NCBI RefSeq assembly: GCF_024494695.1
Contig: NZ_JANHDP010000005.1
Coordinates: 248,001 to 312,000, forward strand
From: Natronoarchaeum rubrum
GTDB lineage: Archaea > Halobacteriota > Halobacteria > Halobacteriales > Natronoarchaeaceae
DNA: 64,000 nt
Direction: 5' to 3'
The position numbers were made by a program, and so were the translations under genes. This document shows, piece after piece, positions 17,327 through 26,076 of the stretch. Under the pieces are notes generated by a model. It had not been told where the DNA came from. It worked only from the letters and a program-made list of their open reading frames with translations, and did no database searches. The first letter of the stretch is position 1, and each line of letters starts with the position of its first letter.

Positions 17327-18385
17327 CTACGGCGCGCCGACCGGGTGGAGCCCCTGGAACTCCAGGCCCGCGGTCTCCTCCAGCCCGAGCGCGACGTTGG
17401 CGGCGTGGACGGCCTGTCCGGCCGACCCCTTCATCATGTTGTCGATGGCCGAGAACACGACCACCCGCTTGTTCGAGGGGTCGAGCTCGAAGCCGACCTC
17501 GCCGTAGTTGGTGCCCGCGACGGCCTTGGGCTCGGGGTAGCGGTAGACGCCGCTCCCGCCCGCGGCCATGCGCATGAACGGCTCGTCCTCGTAGGCGTCC
17601 CGGTAGGCGCCCCAGAGGTCGCCCTTCGAGACGGGTCCGTTCGGGAACACGTGGGCCGTCGCCGAGGCGCCGCGGGTCATGTCCACCGCGTGGCACGTGA
17701 ACGAAACGTCCAGACCGAGGAACTGCTCGATCTCGGCCTCGTGGCGGTGGCCCGTCGGCGCGTAGGGGCGGACGACGCCCGAGCGCTCGGGATGGCTGGA
17801 GGCGTCGCCGCCGCCGGCGCCGCCCTCCGAGGAGCCGACCTTCACGTCGACGACGACCTGCTCGGAGCCGTCGAGCACGCCGTCCTCGATCAGCGGGTGC
17901 AGGCCGAGGATCGTCGCGGTGGCGTTACAGCCCCCCGACGCGATCAGCTCTGCACCTTGCAGGTTCTCGCGGTTGATCTCGGGGAGCGCGTACTCGGCTT
18001 CCGCGAGCAGTTCGGGGCGGTCGTGCCCGTCGTACCACTCCTCGTACTGCTCCTCGGCGTCGAGTCGGAAGTCCGCAGAGAGGTCGACGACCGTGTCCGC
18101 GGACTCCTGAAAGCGGTCGATCTGCTCCATCGAGACGCCGTGGGGCGTCGCCGTGAACAGGACGTCGACGCTCTCTAACTCTTCGGGGTCCGAGAAGCGC
18201 AGATCCGAGTGGGTGCCCCGCAGGTTCGGGTGGACCGAGCCGACGGACTTGCCGGTGTAGGATCGGCTGGTCGCCTGCGCGATCTCGAAGTCGGGATGCC
18301 CCGCGAGCAAGCGGAGCAGTTCGCCGCCGGTGAAGCCGCTGCCGCCGACGACGCCCGCAGACAGTTCGGCGTCACCGTCGCTCAT
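17327..18385 (-). CDS. argC: [LysW]-glutamyl/aminoadipyl phosphate reductase (ArgC/LysY)
   Basis: A 352-residue NADPH-dependent reductase that makes the carrier-bound semialdehyde from the acyl phosphate. The Rossmann motif GGSGFTGGELLRLL is at the N-terminus (about residues 14-27). The active-site cysteine is in ASGGCNATATI (about residue 150), and a catalytic His follows in FTCHAVDMTRG. Its start overlaps the argX stop by one base (TGATG). Its substrate is carrier-bound by operon context. Confidence 0.93.
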   Translation of the reverse strand: MSDGDAELSAGVVGGSGFTGGELLRLLAGHPDFEIAQATSRSYTGKSVGSVHPNLRGTHSDLRFSDPEELESVDVLFTATPHGVSMEQIDRFQESADTVVDLSADFRLDAEEQYEEWYDGHDRPELLAEAEYALPEINRENLQGAELIASGGCNATATILGLHPLIEDGVLDGSEQVVVDVKVGSSEGGAGGGDASSHPERSGVVRPYAPTGHRHEAEIEQFLGLDVSFTCHAVDMTRGASATAHVFPNGPVSKGDLWGAYRDAYEDEPFMRMAAGGSGVYRYPEPKAVAGTNYGEVGFELDPSNKRVVVFSAIDNMMKGSAGQAVHAANVALGLEETAGLEFQGLHPVGAP

Positions 18386-19287
18386 CAGGCGGTCACCTCG
18401 GTTTCGCTCTCCTCGGCGGCCTTCGTTTCGAGCCAGTCGACGACTTCCGCGGCGACGTCGACGTCGGTGGCGTCGGCGAGCGCCTTGAACTCGACGGTGT
18501 GGTTGACTTCGTGGACCGTGTAGCCGGTCGGTTCTCCCTCTTCATCCACGCCGACCTCCATCAGGTCGACGCCGAGCAGGCCGTTTCCGACCGCTTCGCT
18601 GGCCTCTTCGACGAGGCGTTTGGCCTCGTCGTCGAGTTCGAAGGCCTCGGTTTCGGCGCCCTGCGCGGCGTTGGTGAGCCAGTGGTCCGACGAGCGGACC
18701 ATCGCGCCGACCGGCTCGCCGTCGGTCGCGAGCACGCGGATGTCGCGGCCGGGCTTCTCGACGAACTCCTGGACGTAGAACACCTTGTGCTCGTAGTGGC
18801 CCAGCGTCGCCTTGTGTTCCAGCACCGCCTCGGCGGCGCTGCGGGAGTCGATCTTGGCCATCAGGCGCCCCCACGACCCGACCACGGGCTTGAGGACGCA
18901 GGGGTAGCCGAACTTCTCGATCGACTGCATCGCCGACTCCTTCGTGAAGGAGACCTCGGTGTTGGGCGTCGGGACGCCCGCCTGCTCCAGCGCCAAACTG
19001 TTTTTCACCTTGTCGGCGCAGATCTCCGCGGTCTCGGGCGCGTTGACGACCGGCACGTCGTAGGCCTCGCAGAACTGCGTGGCGTAGAGACTGCGGCTCG
19101 TCGCCAGACAGCGATCGAGCACGATGTCGACGTCCTCGAACGACTCGGGCGCGTCGCTGAGCGAGAACTGCTGGTCGCGCACGTCGATCTTCGTGACCTC
19201 GTGGTCACGGTCGCGCAGCTCCGAGAGCAGCAGTTTCTCGTCCTTGCGGATCCGGGAGTAGAGCAGTCCGACGTTCACGCGAACCAC
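18385..19287 (-). CDS. argX: Glutamate--[LysW] ligase ArgX (RimK-like ATP-grasp)
   Basis: A 300-residue ATP-grasp ligase that attaches the amino group of glutamate to the C-terminal Glu of ArgW, opening the carrier pathway. The N-terminus VGLLYSRIRKDEKLLLSEL is typical of LysX/ArgX. The ATP-binding stretch VLKPVVGSWGRLMAKID and the metal/ATP region GVDLMEVGVDEE ... VHEVNHTVEFKAL are clear. A GTG at 19278 (VNVGLLYS) is an alternative start, 9 nt shorter. It follows argW by 48 nt and overlaps argC by 1 nt. Confidence 0.92.
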   Translation of the reverse strand: MVRVNVGLLYSRIRKDEKLLLSELRDRDHEVTKIDVRDQQFSLSDAPESFEDVDIVLDRCLATSRSLYATQFCEAYDVPVVNAPETAEICADKVKNSLALEQAGVPTPNTEVSFTKESAMQSIEKFGYPCVLKPVVGSWGRLMAKIDSRSAAEAVLEHKATLGHYEHKVFYVQEFVEKPGRDIRVLATDGEPVGAMVRSSDHWLTNAAQGAETEAFELDDEAKRLVEEASEAVGNGLLGVDLMEVGVDEEGEPTGYTVHEVNHTVEFKALADATDVDVAAEVVDWLETKAAEESETEVTA

Positions 19288-19335
19288 CCCGAAGAGAGGG
19301 CGAGCTCGGAACTGCGTGCAGTTCCGGCGTGCACG

Positions 19336-19500
19336 TTACTCCCCCCAGTCCTCTTCCAGCTCGGGGGCCTTCTCGAGGACTGGTGGGTTGGTGTCGGTGA
19401 CCTCCAGCTCGGCGCCGCAGGTCGTGCAGTCGACGATCTCTCCAACTTCCAGGTTGTCGTGCAGGGAGACCTCCGCCCCGCATTCGACGCATTCTGCCAT
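19336..19500 (-). CDS. argW: Amino-group carrier protein ArgW/LysW
   Basis: A 54-residue carrier protein that is easy to miss because of its size. It reads MAECVECGAEVSLHDN, with a second CxxC in DCTTCGAELE; together these form the LysW zinc knuckle (Cys4, Cys7, Cys25, Cys28). It ends in the invariant EDWGE, whose terminal Glu carries the growing ornithine (or lysine) precursor as an amide. The acidic surface is known to guide binding of the pathway enzymes. It is the first gene of the argW-X-C-B-D-E-F block and has its own TATA box. Confidence 0.96.
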   Translation of the reverse strand: MAECVECGAEVSLHDNLEVGEIVDCTTCGAELEVTDTNPPVLEKAPELEEDWGE

Positions 19501-19526
19501 TGTACTCCCCACTCGTACCCCTATCT

Positions 19527-19534
19527 ACTTAAAT
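19527..19534 (-). promoter_or_regulatory. Promoter of the argW-F block
   Basis: On the minus strand ATTTAAGT lies 27-34 nt upstream of the argW ATG at 19500, with purine-rich sequence (CGGAGG) ahead of it. This predicts a leaderless argW transcript and a promoter separate from argGH. Confidence 0.6.
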
Positions 19535-19719
19535 CCTCCGAAAGTGTCGGTGAAAACAAACGCGCAGACTACTGTCTACGGGGTCGAGAAAGCGTCAGGG
19601 CCGCGGTTCGCGTATCCAGTATCAGTTCTGGAATATATTATCACTCCCCTCGCGGGGATCGCTCCCGTGGTCGTCGACCGACCTGCGGGGACGCTCGCCG
19701 TCGGACAGCGAGCGGTCGC

Positions 19720-21189
19720 TCAGACATAGTCGCCCACCTCTGCGGCGAGCGCGTCTTCGGCGTCCGCCAGCGCAGTCCGGCGCTCGTCGACCGCCGTCGC
19801 GTCGGCGTCGACGCCGTCGGTCGCTCGGTCGAGGTGACTCTCGACGGTCGCTGGCGCCGGCCCGCCGACGGAGTCGCGCGAGGCGACGCTCTCGGCTGGG
19901 TCGAGTGCGGCCTCGACGGCAGCGGGATCGACGTACTCCTCTAACGGTTCGTCGAGTACCTCCTCCGCGGCGTCTTCGACGGCCTGCAGGTCCGCGCCAT
20001 TTTCGGAGGCCACCGCGACGACCTCGTGAGCCGTCCGGAACGGCAGGCCGTGGGCCGCGAGCAGGTCCGCGACGCCGGTCGCCGTCGAGAATCCTTCGCC
20101 GGCGGCGTCGGCGAGCGTCTCCTCGGGCCAGTCGGCCGTCGCAATCGCCCCGCCGACTACGTCAGCAGCCTCGACGACGGCGTCGACCGTCTCCCAGGCG
20201 TAGGGCGTCGCGTTCTGCAGGTCGCGGTTGTACGCGCGGGGCAGCCCCTTCAGCGTCGTTAGCAGACCGTTGAGCCCCGCAGCGGCGTCGCCCGCGGTCG
20301 AGCGCACCAGTTCGAGCGTGTCGGGATTTTTCTTCTGGGGCATGATCGACGAGGTCGAGGCGTAGTCGTCGTCCAGCTCGACGAACCCGCGATTCGCGAA
20401 GATCACCACGTCCTCGGCGATCCCCGACAGCGTCGTCGCCAGCGCGGCCAGCGCGCTCACCGACTCCAGCAGGAAGTCCCGCGTCGAGGACGCGTCCATC
20501 GAGTTCTCGACGATGCCGTCGAACCCGAGCAGCTCCGCCGTGCGCTCGCGGTCGACGTCGAACGTCGTCCCGGCGAACGCCGCGGCGCCCAGCGGCGAGC
20601 GGTTCACCCGACCGTAGGCGTCGAGCAAGCGCTCGGTGTCGCGGGCGATCGCCTGCTCGTAGGAACAGAGCCAGTGGGCGACCGTCGTCGGCTGGGCGGG
20701 CTGGAGGTGCGTGTAGCCCGGCATCACCGTCTTGGTGTGTTCGGCCGCGACCTCCAGCAGCGCCTCGCGCAGCGCGACGGTCGTCGCGGCGGCGTCGAGC
20801 AGGTCCTCGCGCAGGCGGTGGCGGATGCAGGTCGCCACCTCGTCGTTGCGCGAGCGTGCGGTGTGCATCTTGCCGCCGTCGGCGCCGACGCGCTCGATCA
20901 CCGCCGTCTCGATCGCCGCGTGGACGTCCTCGCCGTCGGGCAGGGCGCCGTGGCCTTCAGCTTCGATGTCGCCGAGGGCATCGAGGATTTCGCCGGCTAC
21001 GTCGGCTTCGATGATCCCCTGCTCTGCGAGCATCACGACGTGCGCGCGGTCGACCGCGAGGTCGGCGTCGAAGATCCGCTGATCGGCGTCCATCGAGGAG
21101 AGGAACTCCCGGGCGGGGCCGCCGCTGAAACGGTCCCTGCGCACTACGTCGGCCGAATCGGTCTCGGGATCTGGGGTCCTCTCCGTCAT
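19720..21189 (-). CDS. argH: Argininosuccinate lyase ArgH
   Basis: A 489-residue fumarase/aspartase-superfamily enzyme that splits argininosuccinate into arginine and fumarate. The signature SSIMPQKKNPD is at about residues 277-287. Other superfamily segments are HTARSRNDE (about 107-115) and TVMPGYTHLQPAQP. Length is a little above the bacterial norm because of insertions and an acidic C-terminus. It starts 3 nt after argG ends, so the two are co-transcribed. The gap from its stop to argW (about 219 bp) holds only the argW promoter. Confidence 0.95.
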   Translation of the reverse strand: MTERTPDPETDSADVVRRDRFSGGPAREFLSSMDADQRIFDADLAVDRAHVVMLAEQGIIEADVAGEILDALGDIEAEGHGALPDGEDVHAAIETAVIERVGADGGKMHTARSRNDEVATCIRHRLREDLLDAAATTVALREALLEVAAEHTKTVMPGYTHLQPAQPTTVAHWLCSYEQAIARDTERLLDAYGRVNRSPLGAAAFAGTTFDVDRERTAELLGFDGIVENSMDASSTRDFLLESVSALAALATTLSGIAEDVVIFANRGFVELDDDYASTSSIMPQKKNPDTLELVRSTAGDAAAGLNGLLTTLKGLPRAYNRDLQNATPYAWETVDAVVEAADVVGGAIATADWPEETLADAAGEGFSTATGVADLLAAHGLPFRTAHEVVAVASENGADLQAVEDAAEEVLDEPLEEYVDPAAVEAALDPAESVASRDSVGGPAPATVESHLDRATDGVDADATAVDERRTALADAEDALAAEVGDYV

Positions 21190-21192
21190 CTA

Positions 21193-22395
21193 TCAGTCCT
21201 CGTCGACGCCGTCGATCACGGAGTTGGCCAGGCGACCCTGGAAGCCGTGGTACTTGGCGACGCCGGTGGCGTCCTTCTGGGTGATGCCCTGCCCTTCGAC
21301 CGTCTCGGTGTTGAACGAGGCGGCGTCCTCGGAGTACGCGGCGTACTCGCTCTCGCGGCCGACCGCGCGGGCGCTGCCGCCTTCGAGCTTGATCGTCACC
21401 GTCCCCGTCACGCGGGACTGGGTCTCCTCGATGAAGCCCTCGAGCGCCCCCACGAGGGGAGCGTCGATCAGGCCCTGGTAGGCCTTCTTCGACCACTGCT
21501 GGTCGACCTGGGCCTTGAACTCGCGCTCCTCCTGTGTGAGGACGAGGCCTTCGAGCGCCTCGTGGGCGTTGAGCAGGACGGTCGCGGCGGGGTGCTCGTA
21601 GTTCTCGCGGACCTTGAGCCCGAGCATGCGGTCTTCCATCATGTCCGTGCGGCCGACGCCGTAGGCGCCCGCCTGCTCGTTGAGCTGTTCGATCAGCTCG
21701 ACGGGACCGTACTCCTCGCCGTCGAGCGCGACGGGTTCGCCGTCCTCGAACTCGATCTCGATCAGTTCGGTGCCGTCGGCGTCGCCGGGAGCGGAGGTCC
21801 ACTCGTAGATCTCCTCCGGCGGAACGTAGTCCGGCTTTTCGAGGTCTGCGCCCTCGACCGAGCGGCTCCAGAGGTTCGTGTCGATCGACCAGTCGCCCTC
21901 GTTGCCGCTCTCTACAGGAAGGTCGCGCTCCTCGGCGTACTCCATCTCCCACTCGCGGGTGAGTTCGAGTTCGCGCACGGGCGCGATGACGTCGAGGTCG
22001 GAGTCGCGCCAGACGGCCTCGAACCGAAGCTGGTCGTTGCCCTTGCCGGTACAGCCGTGGGCGACGGCGTCGCAGTCGTTCTCGATCGCGGTCTCCAGAA
22101 TGGCGTTAGCGATCACGGGGCGCGCCATCGCGGTGCCGAGCGGGTAGCCCTGATAGGTCGCGTTCGCTTTCAGCGAGTCGAGACACAGCGTGGCGAACTC
22201 CTCTCGGGCGTCGACGACGTGGGTCTCCACGTCGAGCGCCTCGGCGGTCTCTTCGGCTTCCTCGAACTCTTCCTCGGGCTGGCCGACGTCGACGGTGACG
22301 CCGATCACTTCGTCGTATCCGTACTCCTCTTCGAGCAATCCGACGCAGACCGTCGTGTCGAGACCGCCCGAAAATGCGAGTGCCACGCGTTCCAT
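21193..22395 (-). CDS. argG: Argininosuccinate synthase ArgG
   Basis: A 400-residue ATP-dependent ligase that joins citrulline and aspartate. The N-terminal ATP loop reads LAFSGGLDTTVCVGLL. Segments such as AHGCTGKGNDQLRFE (citrulline/aspartate site) and GRTDMMEDRMLGLKVRE are diagnostic. It is the first gene of the argGH pair. The upstream TATA box gives an expected leaderless or very short-leader transcript. Together with argW-F it completes the route from glutamate to arginine within 9.3 kb. Confidence 0.96.
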   Translation of the reverse strand: MERVALAFSGGLDTTVCVGLLEEEYGYDEVIGVTVDVGQPEEEFEEAEETAEALDVETHVVDAREEFATLCLDSLKANATYQGYPLGTAMARPVIANAILETAIENDCDAVAHGCTGKGNDQLRFEAVWRDSDLDVIAPVRELELTREWEMEYAEERDLPVESGNEGDWSIDTNLWSRSVEGADLEKPDYVPPEEIYEWTSAPGDADGTELIEIEFEDGEPVALDGEEYGPVELIEQLNEQAGAYGVGRTDMMEDRMLGLKVRENYEHPAATVLLNAHEALEGLVLTQEEREFKAQVDQQWSKKAYQGLIDAPLVGALEGFIEETQSRVTGTVTIKLEGGSARAVGRESEYAAYSEDAASFNTETVEGQGITQKDATGVAKYHGFQGRLANSVIDGVDED

Positions 22396-22420
22396 TTGTA
22401 CTCGAAGCCAGCGTTCGGAC

Positions 22421-22430
22421 GGTATTAAAT
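22421..22430 (-). promoter_or_regulatory. argGH promoter TATA box
   Basis: ATTTAATACC on the minus strand is centred about 30 nt upstream of the argG ATG at 22395. The A/G-rich AAAGGAAGA precedes it and looks like a BRE. Confidence 0.6.
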
Positions 22431-22539
22431 TCTTCCTTTTAGATCATGAAATAATTGCGCAGAGAAGCCTATAGGCGGAGAAAACCGTTCTTAGTTGTTC
22501 GCTGAAACAACCGGGTCGTGGTGTTGAGTAATAGTGGGC

Positions 22540-22638
22540 CTAAAAGAGGCCCCGTCGCGGTCGTCGTCGGGAGAAAGCGGCGGCGGACTCGCGGCTCTCG
22601 ACGGAAGCGATCGTCGAGACGCGGGGAGTCGTCGCCAT
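22540..22638 (-). CDS. Possible 32-residue basic peptide
   Basis: This is a tentative small gene in the otherwise empty 448-bp gap between argG and the next gene. The ATG at 22638 is preceded at 26-33 nt by the TATA-like CTTTAATAG (minus strand, 22664-22672), the spacing used by leaderless genes here. The peptide starts MATTPRVSTIAS and ends FSRRRPRRGLF, strongly basic in an acidic proteome. Its stop codon overlaps a 6-bp inverted repeat, GGGCCT-AAAAG-AGGCCC (22536-22552). The rest of the gap shows only another short hairpin (22494-22511). Confidence 0.3.
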   Translation of the reverse strand: MATTPRVSTIASVESRESAAAFSRRRPRRGLF

Positions 22639-22843
22639 GTTGATCGGATCTACTCTTTTTGATCTATTAAAGGCTTCCGAGTTCGACGCGGAATACGCCG
22701 TCGAGAGCGCCTCTCGGGCGTGTAGGGTGTGGGAACACGTCCCGCGAACGACGGGGAAAACAGCAGTTTCGATCAGTGGGGGAGGGCCGAACGTCAGCGG
22801 GGTGGCTATCGTCGGGACGAATCGCGGGGCGGGCGGGACGCCA

Positions 22844-23548
22844 TCACGGCGATCGGCGCCGTCGGAGGCCGAGCGCTGCCGCTCCCGCGACGGACGCGAC
22901 GGCGGCGCCGACGCCGAAGCCGGGGAGGCTGTCGGCGACGCCGGAGTCACCGGGTTCCATCGTCGCCTCGAACCCGTCGAGCGACGTGCCGGCGTCCCAG
23001 GTGGCCGTGGTCTCGCCCTCGGCATCGACCGCAGGCGTCGCGCCCGCGAGCTCGTAGCCGTCCGGCGCGATCAGCACGAACGGTCGGTCGGTGTCGTAGT
23101 TGCTCGCGAACGGCTCGGTCACGACCAGCCGATCGCCTTCGACGGCGGCGAGGTTCTTCCAGGTCGCGCTGTACCGGACGACGCCGACGTCGCCCCGCTC
23201 GTCGAACGAGACGCTCGCCTCGTCGACGGGGACTCGCATCTCCCGGTCGACCCGATCGCTCGCGTTCCGGGCGACCGAGTCGAGTCGCTCGGCGTACCGC
23301 CGGGTGGCGTTCTCCCGGGCCGACCCGTCGTTTTGCAGAGACGCGAAGGCGTCCCGTTCGGCCTCGCTCGTCAGGTCGTAGGTCGCGGTCAGGGTGACGA
23401 CGGCGTCACCGTCCGCCTGAACCTCGACGACCAGCGATGGTTCGTCGTTCTCGTTCTGTGCAGGCTTCGCGACCGCGGGCCCGGCGACCGCACCGATCGC
23501 CAGCGCCGCCGCGAGCGCGAGTGCTACGGCTCTGTGTGTTGATGACAT
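22844..23548 (-). CDS. Exported PGF-CTERM surface protein
   Basis: A 234-residue cell-surface protein. It has a Sec-type signal peptide (about residues 1-27, ending AVAK). One beta-rich ectodomain follows (about 35-195, DUF7345-like). The C-terminus is a PGF-CTERM sorting signal: SLPGFGVGAAVASVAGAAAL followed by LRRRRSP. Haloarchaeal archaeosortase cleaves such tails and attaches a lipid. The ectodomain is related to the one in the membrane regulator at 24618-25916; both share AAVEGDRL, then a PD.Y motif, then A.P..D and W..G...D. It is the last gene of a three-gene minus-strand group. Confidence 0.85.
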   Translation of the reverse strand: MSSTHRAVALALAAALAIGAVAGPAVAKPAQNENDEPSLVVEVQADGDAVVTLTATYDLTSEAERDAFASLQNDGSARENATRRYAERLDSVARNASDRVDREMRVPVDEASVSFDERGDVGVVRYSATWKNLAAVEGDRLVVTEPFASNYDTDRPFVLIAPDGYELAGATPAVDAEGETTATWDAGTSLDGFEATMEPGDSGVADSLPGFGVGAAVASVAGAAALGLRRRRSP

Positions 23549-23575
23549 CGTTCTCGTCGGAAGTGGAAGGCGGTG

Positions 23576-24463
23576 TTACAGTTCGGTCGACGCGTTCGTC
23601 CCGGAGTCGGCGTCGACGCTGGCGCCGTCGTCGTCAACCTGGGCGTCGGCGTCGATTTCCGATCCGACGGTCGCGTTCTCGCCGTCGGTCTGGTCGCTCA
23701 GTTCGGTCTCCAAGTCGACGCCGATCGTCGAGCCGTCGCCGGACTCGTTGTCGGCGTCCGCCTCGGCGTCGCCGCTCGCCTCGCCCTCGGCGCCGATGCT
23801 GAGGCCGGGCACGTCGACGCTCACGTTCCCCTCGGCGTCGACATCGATCTGTGCGGTCGGGCCGATCCCGACGTCGGTGCCGACGATCGAGCGGGCGTAC
23901 GCGGAGACGTTCTGGCCGCCGACGGCGCTGGCGCGCTCGTGCAGCGTCACGATGGCGTCGAGGTCGACGGCGCTCCGGTCGAGTGCGGCCTGGGGGAGCC
24001 CGCGGGCGACCGTCTCACTGGTGGCAGTCATCCGCGTCGCGGTTTTCTTCTCGGCCGCGACGACGGCCATCTCGGCGCGGAACTCGCCTTCGGTTATCGA
24101 GCCGTTCTCGTGAGCCTGCTCGAGCTGTTCCTCGCGCTGTTCGAGCTCCTCGATCCGCTGCTCGACTTCGGCGAGCTGGTCGGCGACGACCTCGCTCTGT
24201 GCGTTTGCGCTCGCGTTCTGGGCGATTCGCACGCCGAACGTGCGCTCTTCGATCTCGCCCTCGAACTCGGCCTCGGTGACGCCGACGACGCCGGCCATCT
24301 GCTCGCCGGGGGCGACACTACTGTTCGCGCTTGCGTTCGCGCTCGCCTGTGCGTCTGCCGTCGCGTTTGCCTGAGCGGGGGCCTGCCCTGCCGCGCCCAC
24401 GGGAACCGCGACCGTGGCCGTGATCAGGGCGAGCAGCACCATCAGGGTCGTTGTGCGTCTCAT
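23576..24463 (-). CDS. Secreted coiled-coil protein (DUF7096-like)
   Basis: A 295-residue exported protein with signal peptide MRRTTTLMVLLALITATVAV. A low-complexity Ala/Asn region comes next, then a segment MAGVVGVTEAEFEGEIEERTFGV. A coiled coil follows at about 100-125 (ELEQREEQLEQAHENGSI), and the C-terminus is highly acidic with many possible N-glycosylation sites (NAS, NVS, NAT). No membrane anchor is visible. The start at 24463 is set by a TATA box at 24491-24499; an in-frame ATG at 24514 would lie upstream of it. It lies between the two related ectodomain genes, 27 bp from the PGF-CTERM gene. Confidence 0.75.
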   Translation of the reverse strand: MRRTTTLMVLLALITATVAVPVGAAGQAPAQANATADAQASANASANSSVAPGEQMAGVVGVTEAEFEGEIEERTFGVRIAQNASANAQSEVVADQLAEVEQRIEELEQREEQLEQAHENGSITEGEFRAEMAVVAAEKKTATRMTATSETVARGLPQAALDRSAVDLDAIVTLHERASAVGGQNVSAYARSIVGTDVGIGPTAQIDVDAEGNVSVDVPGLSIGAEGEASGDAEADADNESGDGSTIGVDLETELSDQTDGENATVGSEIDADAQVDDDGASVDADSGTNASTEL

Positions 24464-24490
24464 CGCATCCCCTCCTTGTGGCCGGTTGAT

Positions 24491-24499
24491 AATATAAAA
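24491..24499 (-). promoter_or_regulatory. TATA box of the coiled-coil exported protein
   Basis: TTTTATATT on the minus strand lies about 28-36 nt upstream of the ATG at 24463. It also implies that the two downstream envelope genes can be transcribed separately from the regulator gene. Confidence 0.6.
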
Positions 24500-24617
24500 G
24501 GCAGTCGCTGGCACCGAATCAACGTCCGTCTCGCCGAATTAACGCGGATTAAAACCCGCCCACGTCGTGCGATTCGCTCGAATCTGCTCGAATGCCCCCG
24601 CTGAACTGTCGAAGGAT

Positions 24618-25916
24618 TCATATATGATCTTCCTCCCCGTCGTCGTCCGGGAGCTTCAGCACGTTCTCGCGACCGAGTCGGAACGACTCGAGCGCGCCCG
24701 ACTCGCGCATCTCGCCGACGACCTGACTCGTCTTGGCCTCGGTCCAGCCCGTCTCATCGACGAGCTCCTGCTGGCGCATTCGGCCGTCGTTGTTCTCCAG
24801 CACCTGCTGGACGCGCTCCTCGTTGCTCAGCAGCTCCGGCGGCGGCCCGTCGTCCGCGGCGTCTTCGGCGTCGCCGTCCGCGTCCTCGGCACCCACATCC
24901 GCGTCCTCGGCATCCGGATCACGGCCGGCCGCCGAGCGGGCGTCGTGCGCTTCGGCCGCGGTTCCGTCGGAGGGCTCCGGGTCGCTCGACGCCGCTGTAC
25001 CGCCCGCCGCCGCAGCGGCTTCGTCGTCGTCGTCGTCCCCGTTTCGCCGCAGGAACGCCAGGCCGCCGCCGGCCAGCGCGAAGAGCGCGAGCGCGGCGCC
25101 GACCCACAGTAGCGGCGATCCGCCGCTATCGGTGCCACCGGGCGAGCCGTCGCCGCCGTCGTCGCTACCGCCGCCGTCCTCGACGACGACGCGAGGCTCG
25201 CCGGTGACGAAGTCGGTCCGGGCGCCGCGCCAGAGTACCGCGTCGTCCCGCTGTTCGTCGGCGTCGGGGGACGCCGAGACGAGCCGGTACTCGTCGGGCC
25301 ATCCTACGACGAGGCGCGTCTGGTCGTTCAGGTAGAATCCTTCGATCGCGTCACCGATCCGCAGCCGATCGCCCTCGACGGCCGCGAAGCCGCGCCACTC
25401 GAACGTGTAGGTGAGGACGCCGTACTCCCGGGGGATCGTCTCCTTGGTCGCGCTGACGCCGAACTCGCCGGCGCTCATCTCGCGGCCGGTGGCGTTCTCG
25501 GCGCTCGCGACGGTCCGGTTCGTCCGGTTGGCGAATCTGGCGGCGTACTCGTCGGGGGTAGCCGCGACGTCGTCCTGCAGCTGCTCGAACGCCTCGGTCT
25601 CGTTGGCGTCGTTCAGCTCCGTCCAGTACTCGATCCGCCAGTGCGCCGCCCCGTCGGCCTCGACCGAGAGGGTCAGGCGCACGCTGTCGGGGTCGATCTC
25701 CTGTTGGTAGGCCTCGCCGATCGGCGGTCCGTCGGCCTGCGTCGCCGCGGACGCGGCGTCGAGTTCCGTCGTCGTCGCTCCGCCGTCCGCGACGGTGCCG
25801 GCCGTTGCGATCCCCGCTCCGGCGACCGCGAGCAGCAGCACCACTGCAACGGCAGTCCCGACGGCGACGCCGCGCCGGCGCTCGTTCGTACGGTCGCCCT
25901 CCGCGGTCGACTCCAT
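24618..25916 (-). CDS. Membrane-tethered winged-helix transcription regulator with extracytoplasmic sensor
   Basis: A 432-residue protein with a rare layout. It has an N-terminal membrane helix (about residues 15-40) and a DUF7345-like ectodomain (about 65-255; EYGVLTYTFEWRGFAAVEGDRL). A Gly/Ser/Asp linker and a second helix follow (SPLLWVGAALALFALAGGGLAF, then RRN). An acidic cytoplasmic linker leads to a C-terminal winged helix (about 365-432; NEERVQQVLENNDGRMRQQELVDETGWTEAKTSQVVGEM). It is likely a one-component regulator sensing outside the cell. The start at 25916 fits a TATA-like TTTTATG about 30 nt upstream. Confidence 0.85.
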   Translation of the reverse strand: MESTAEGDRTNERRRGVAVGTAVAVVLLLAVAGAGIATAGTVADGGATTTELDAASAATQADGPPIGEAYQQEIDPDSVRLTLSVEADGAAHWRIEYWTELNDANETEAFEQLQDDVAATPDEYAARFANRTNRTVASAENATGREMSAGEFGVSATKETIPREYGVLTYTFEWRGFAAVEGDRLRIGDAIEGFYLNDQTRLVVGWPDEYRLVSASPDADEQRDDAVLWRGARTDFVTGEPRVVVEDGGGSDDGGDGSPGGTDSGGSPLLWVGAALALFALAGGGLAFLRRNGDDDDDEAAAAAGGTAASSDPEPSDGTAAEAHDARSAAGRDPDAEDADVGAEDADGDAEDAADDGPPPELLSNEERVQQVLENNDGRMRQQELVDETGWTEAKTSQVVGEMRESGALESFRLGRENVLKLPDDDGEEDHI

Positions 25917-26076
25917 GTTCGACGGCCACTGCTCGCCGGGTCGCATAAAACGTTCCGAGACGCGACCGGACACTATCTCAGCCGACAGGTACGTCATCCG
26001 AAGGGTCGCGGGCGTGACCGGCGGCTAAGCGTCGATCGTTACGAAAACGAGCCGAAACGGGGTCGTCTCCTGAGAA

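Noticed and set aside
22637..23542. 301-residue plus-strand frame over the PGF-CTERM gene
   Set aside because: Its first 55 codons lie in a gap but the rest is antisense to a well-supported exported protein, and it has no promoter or domain.
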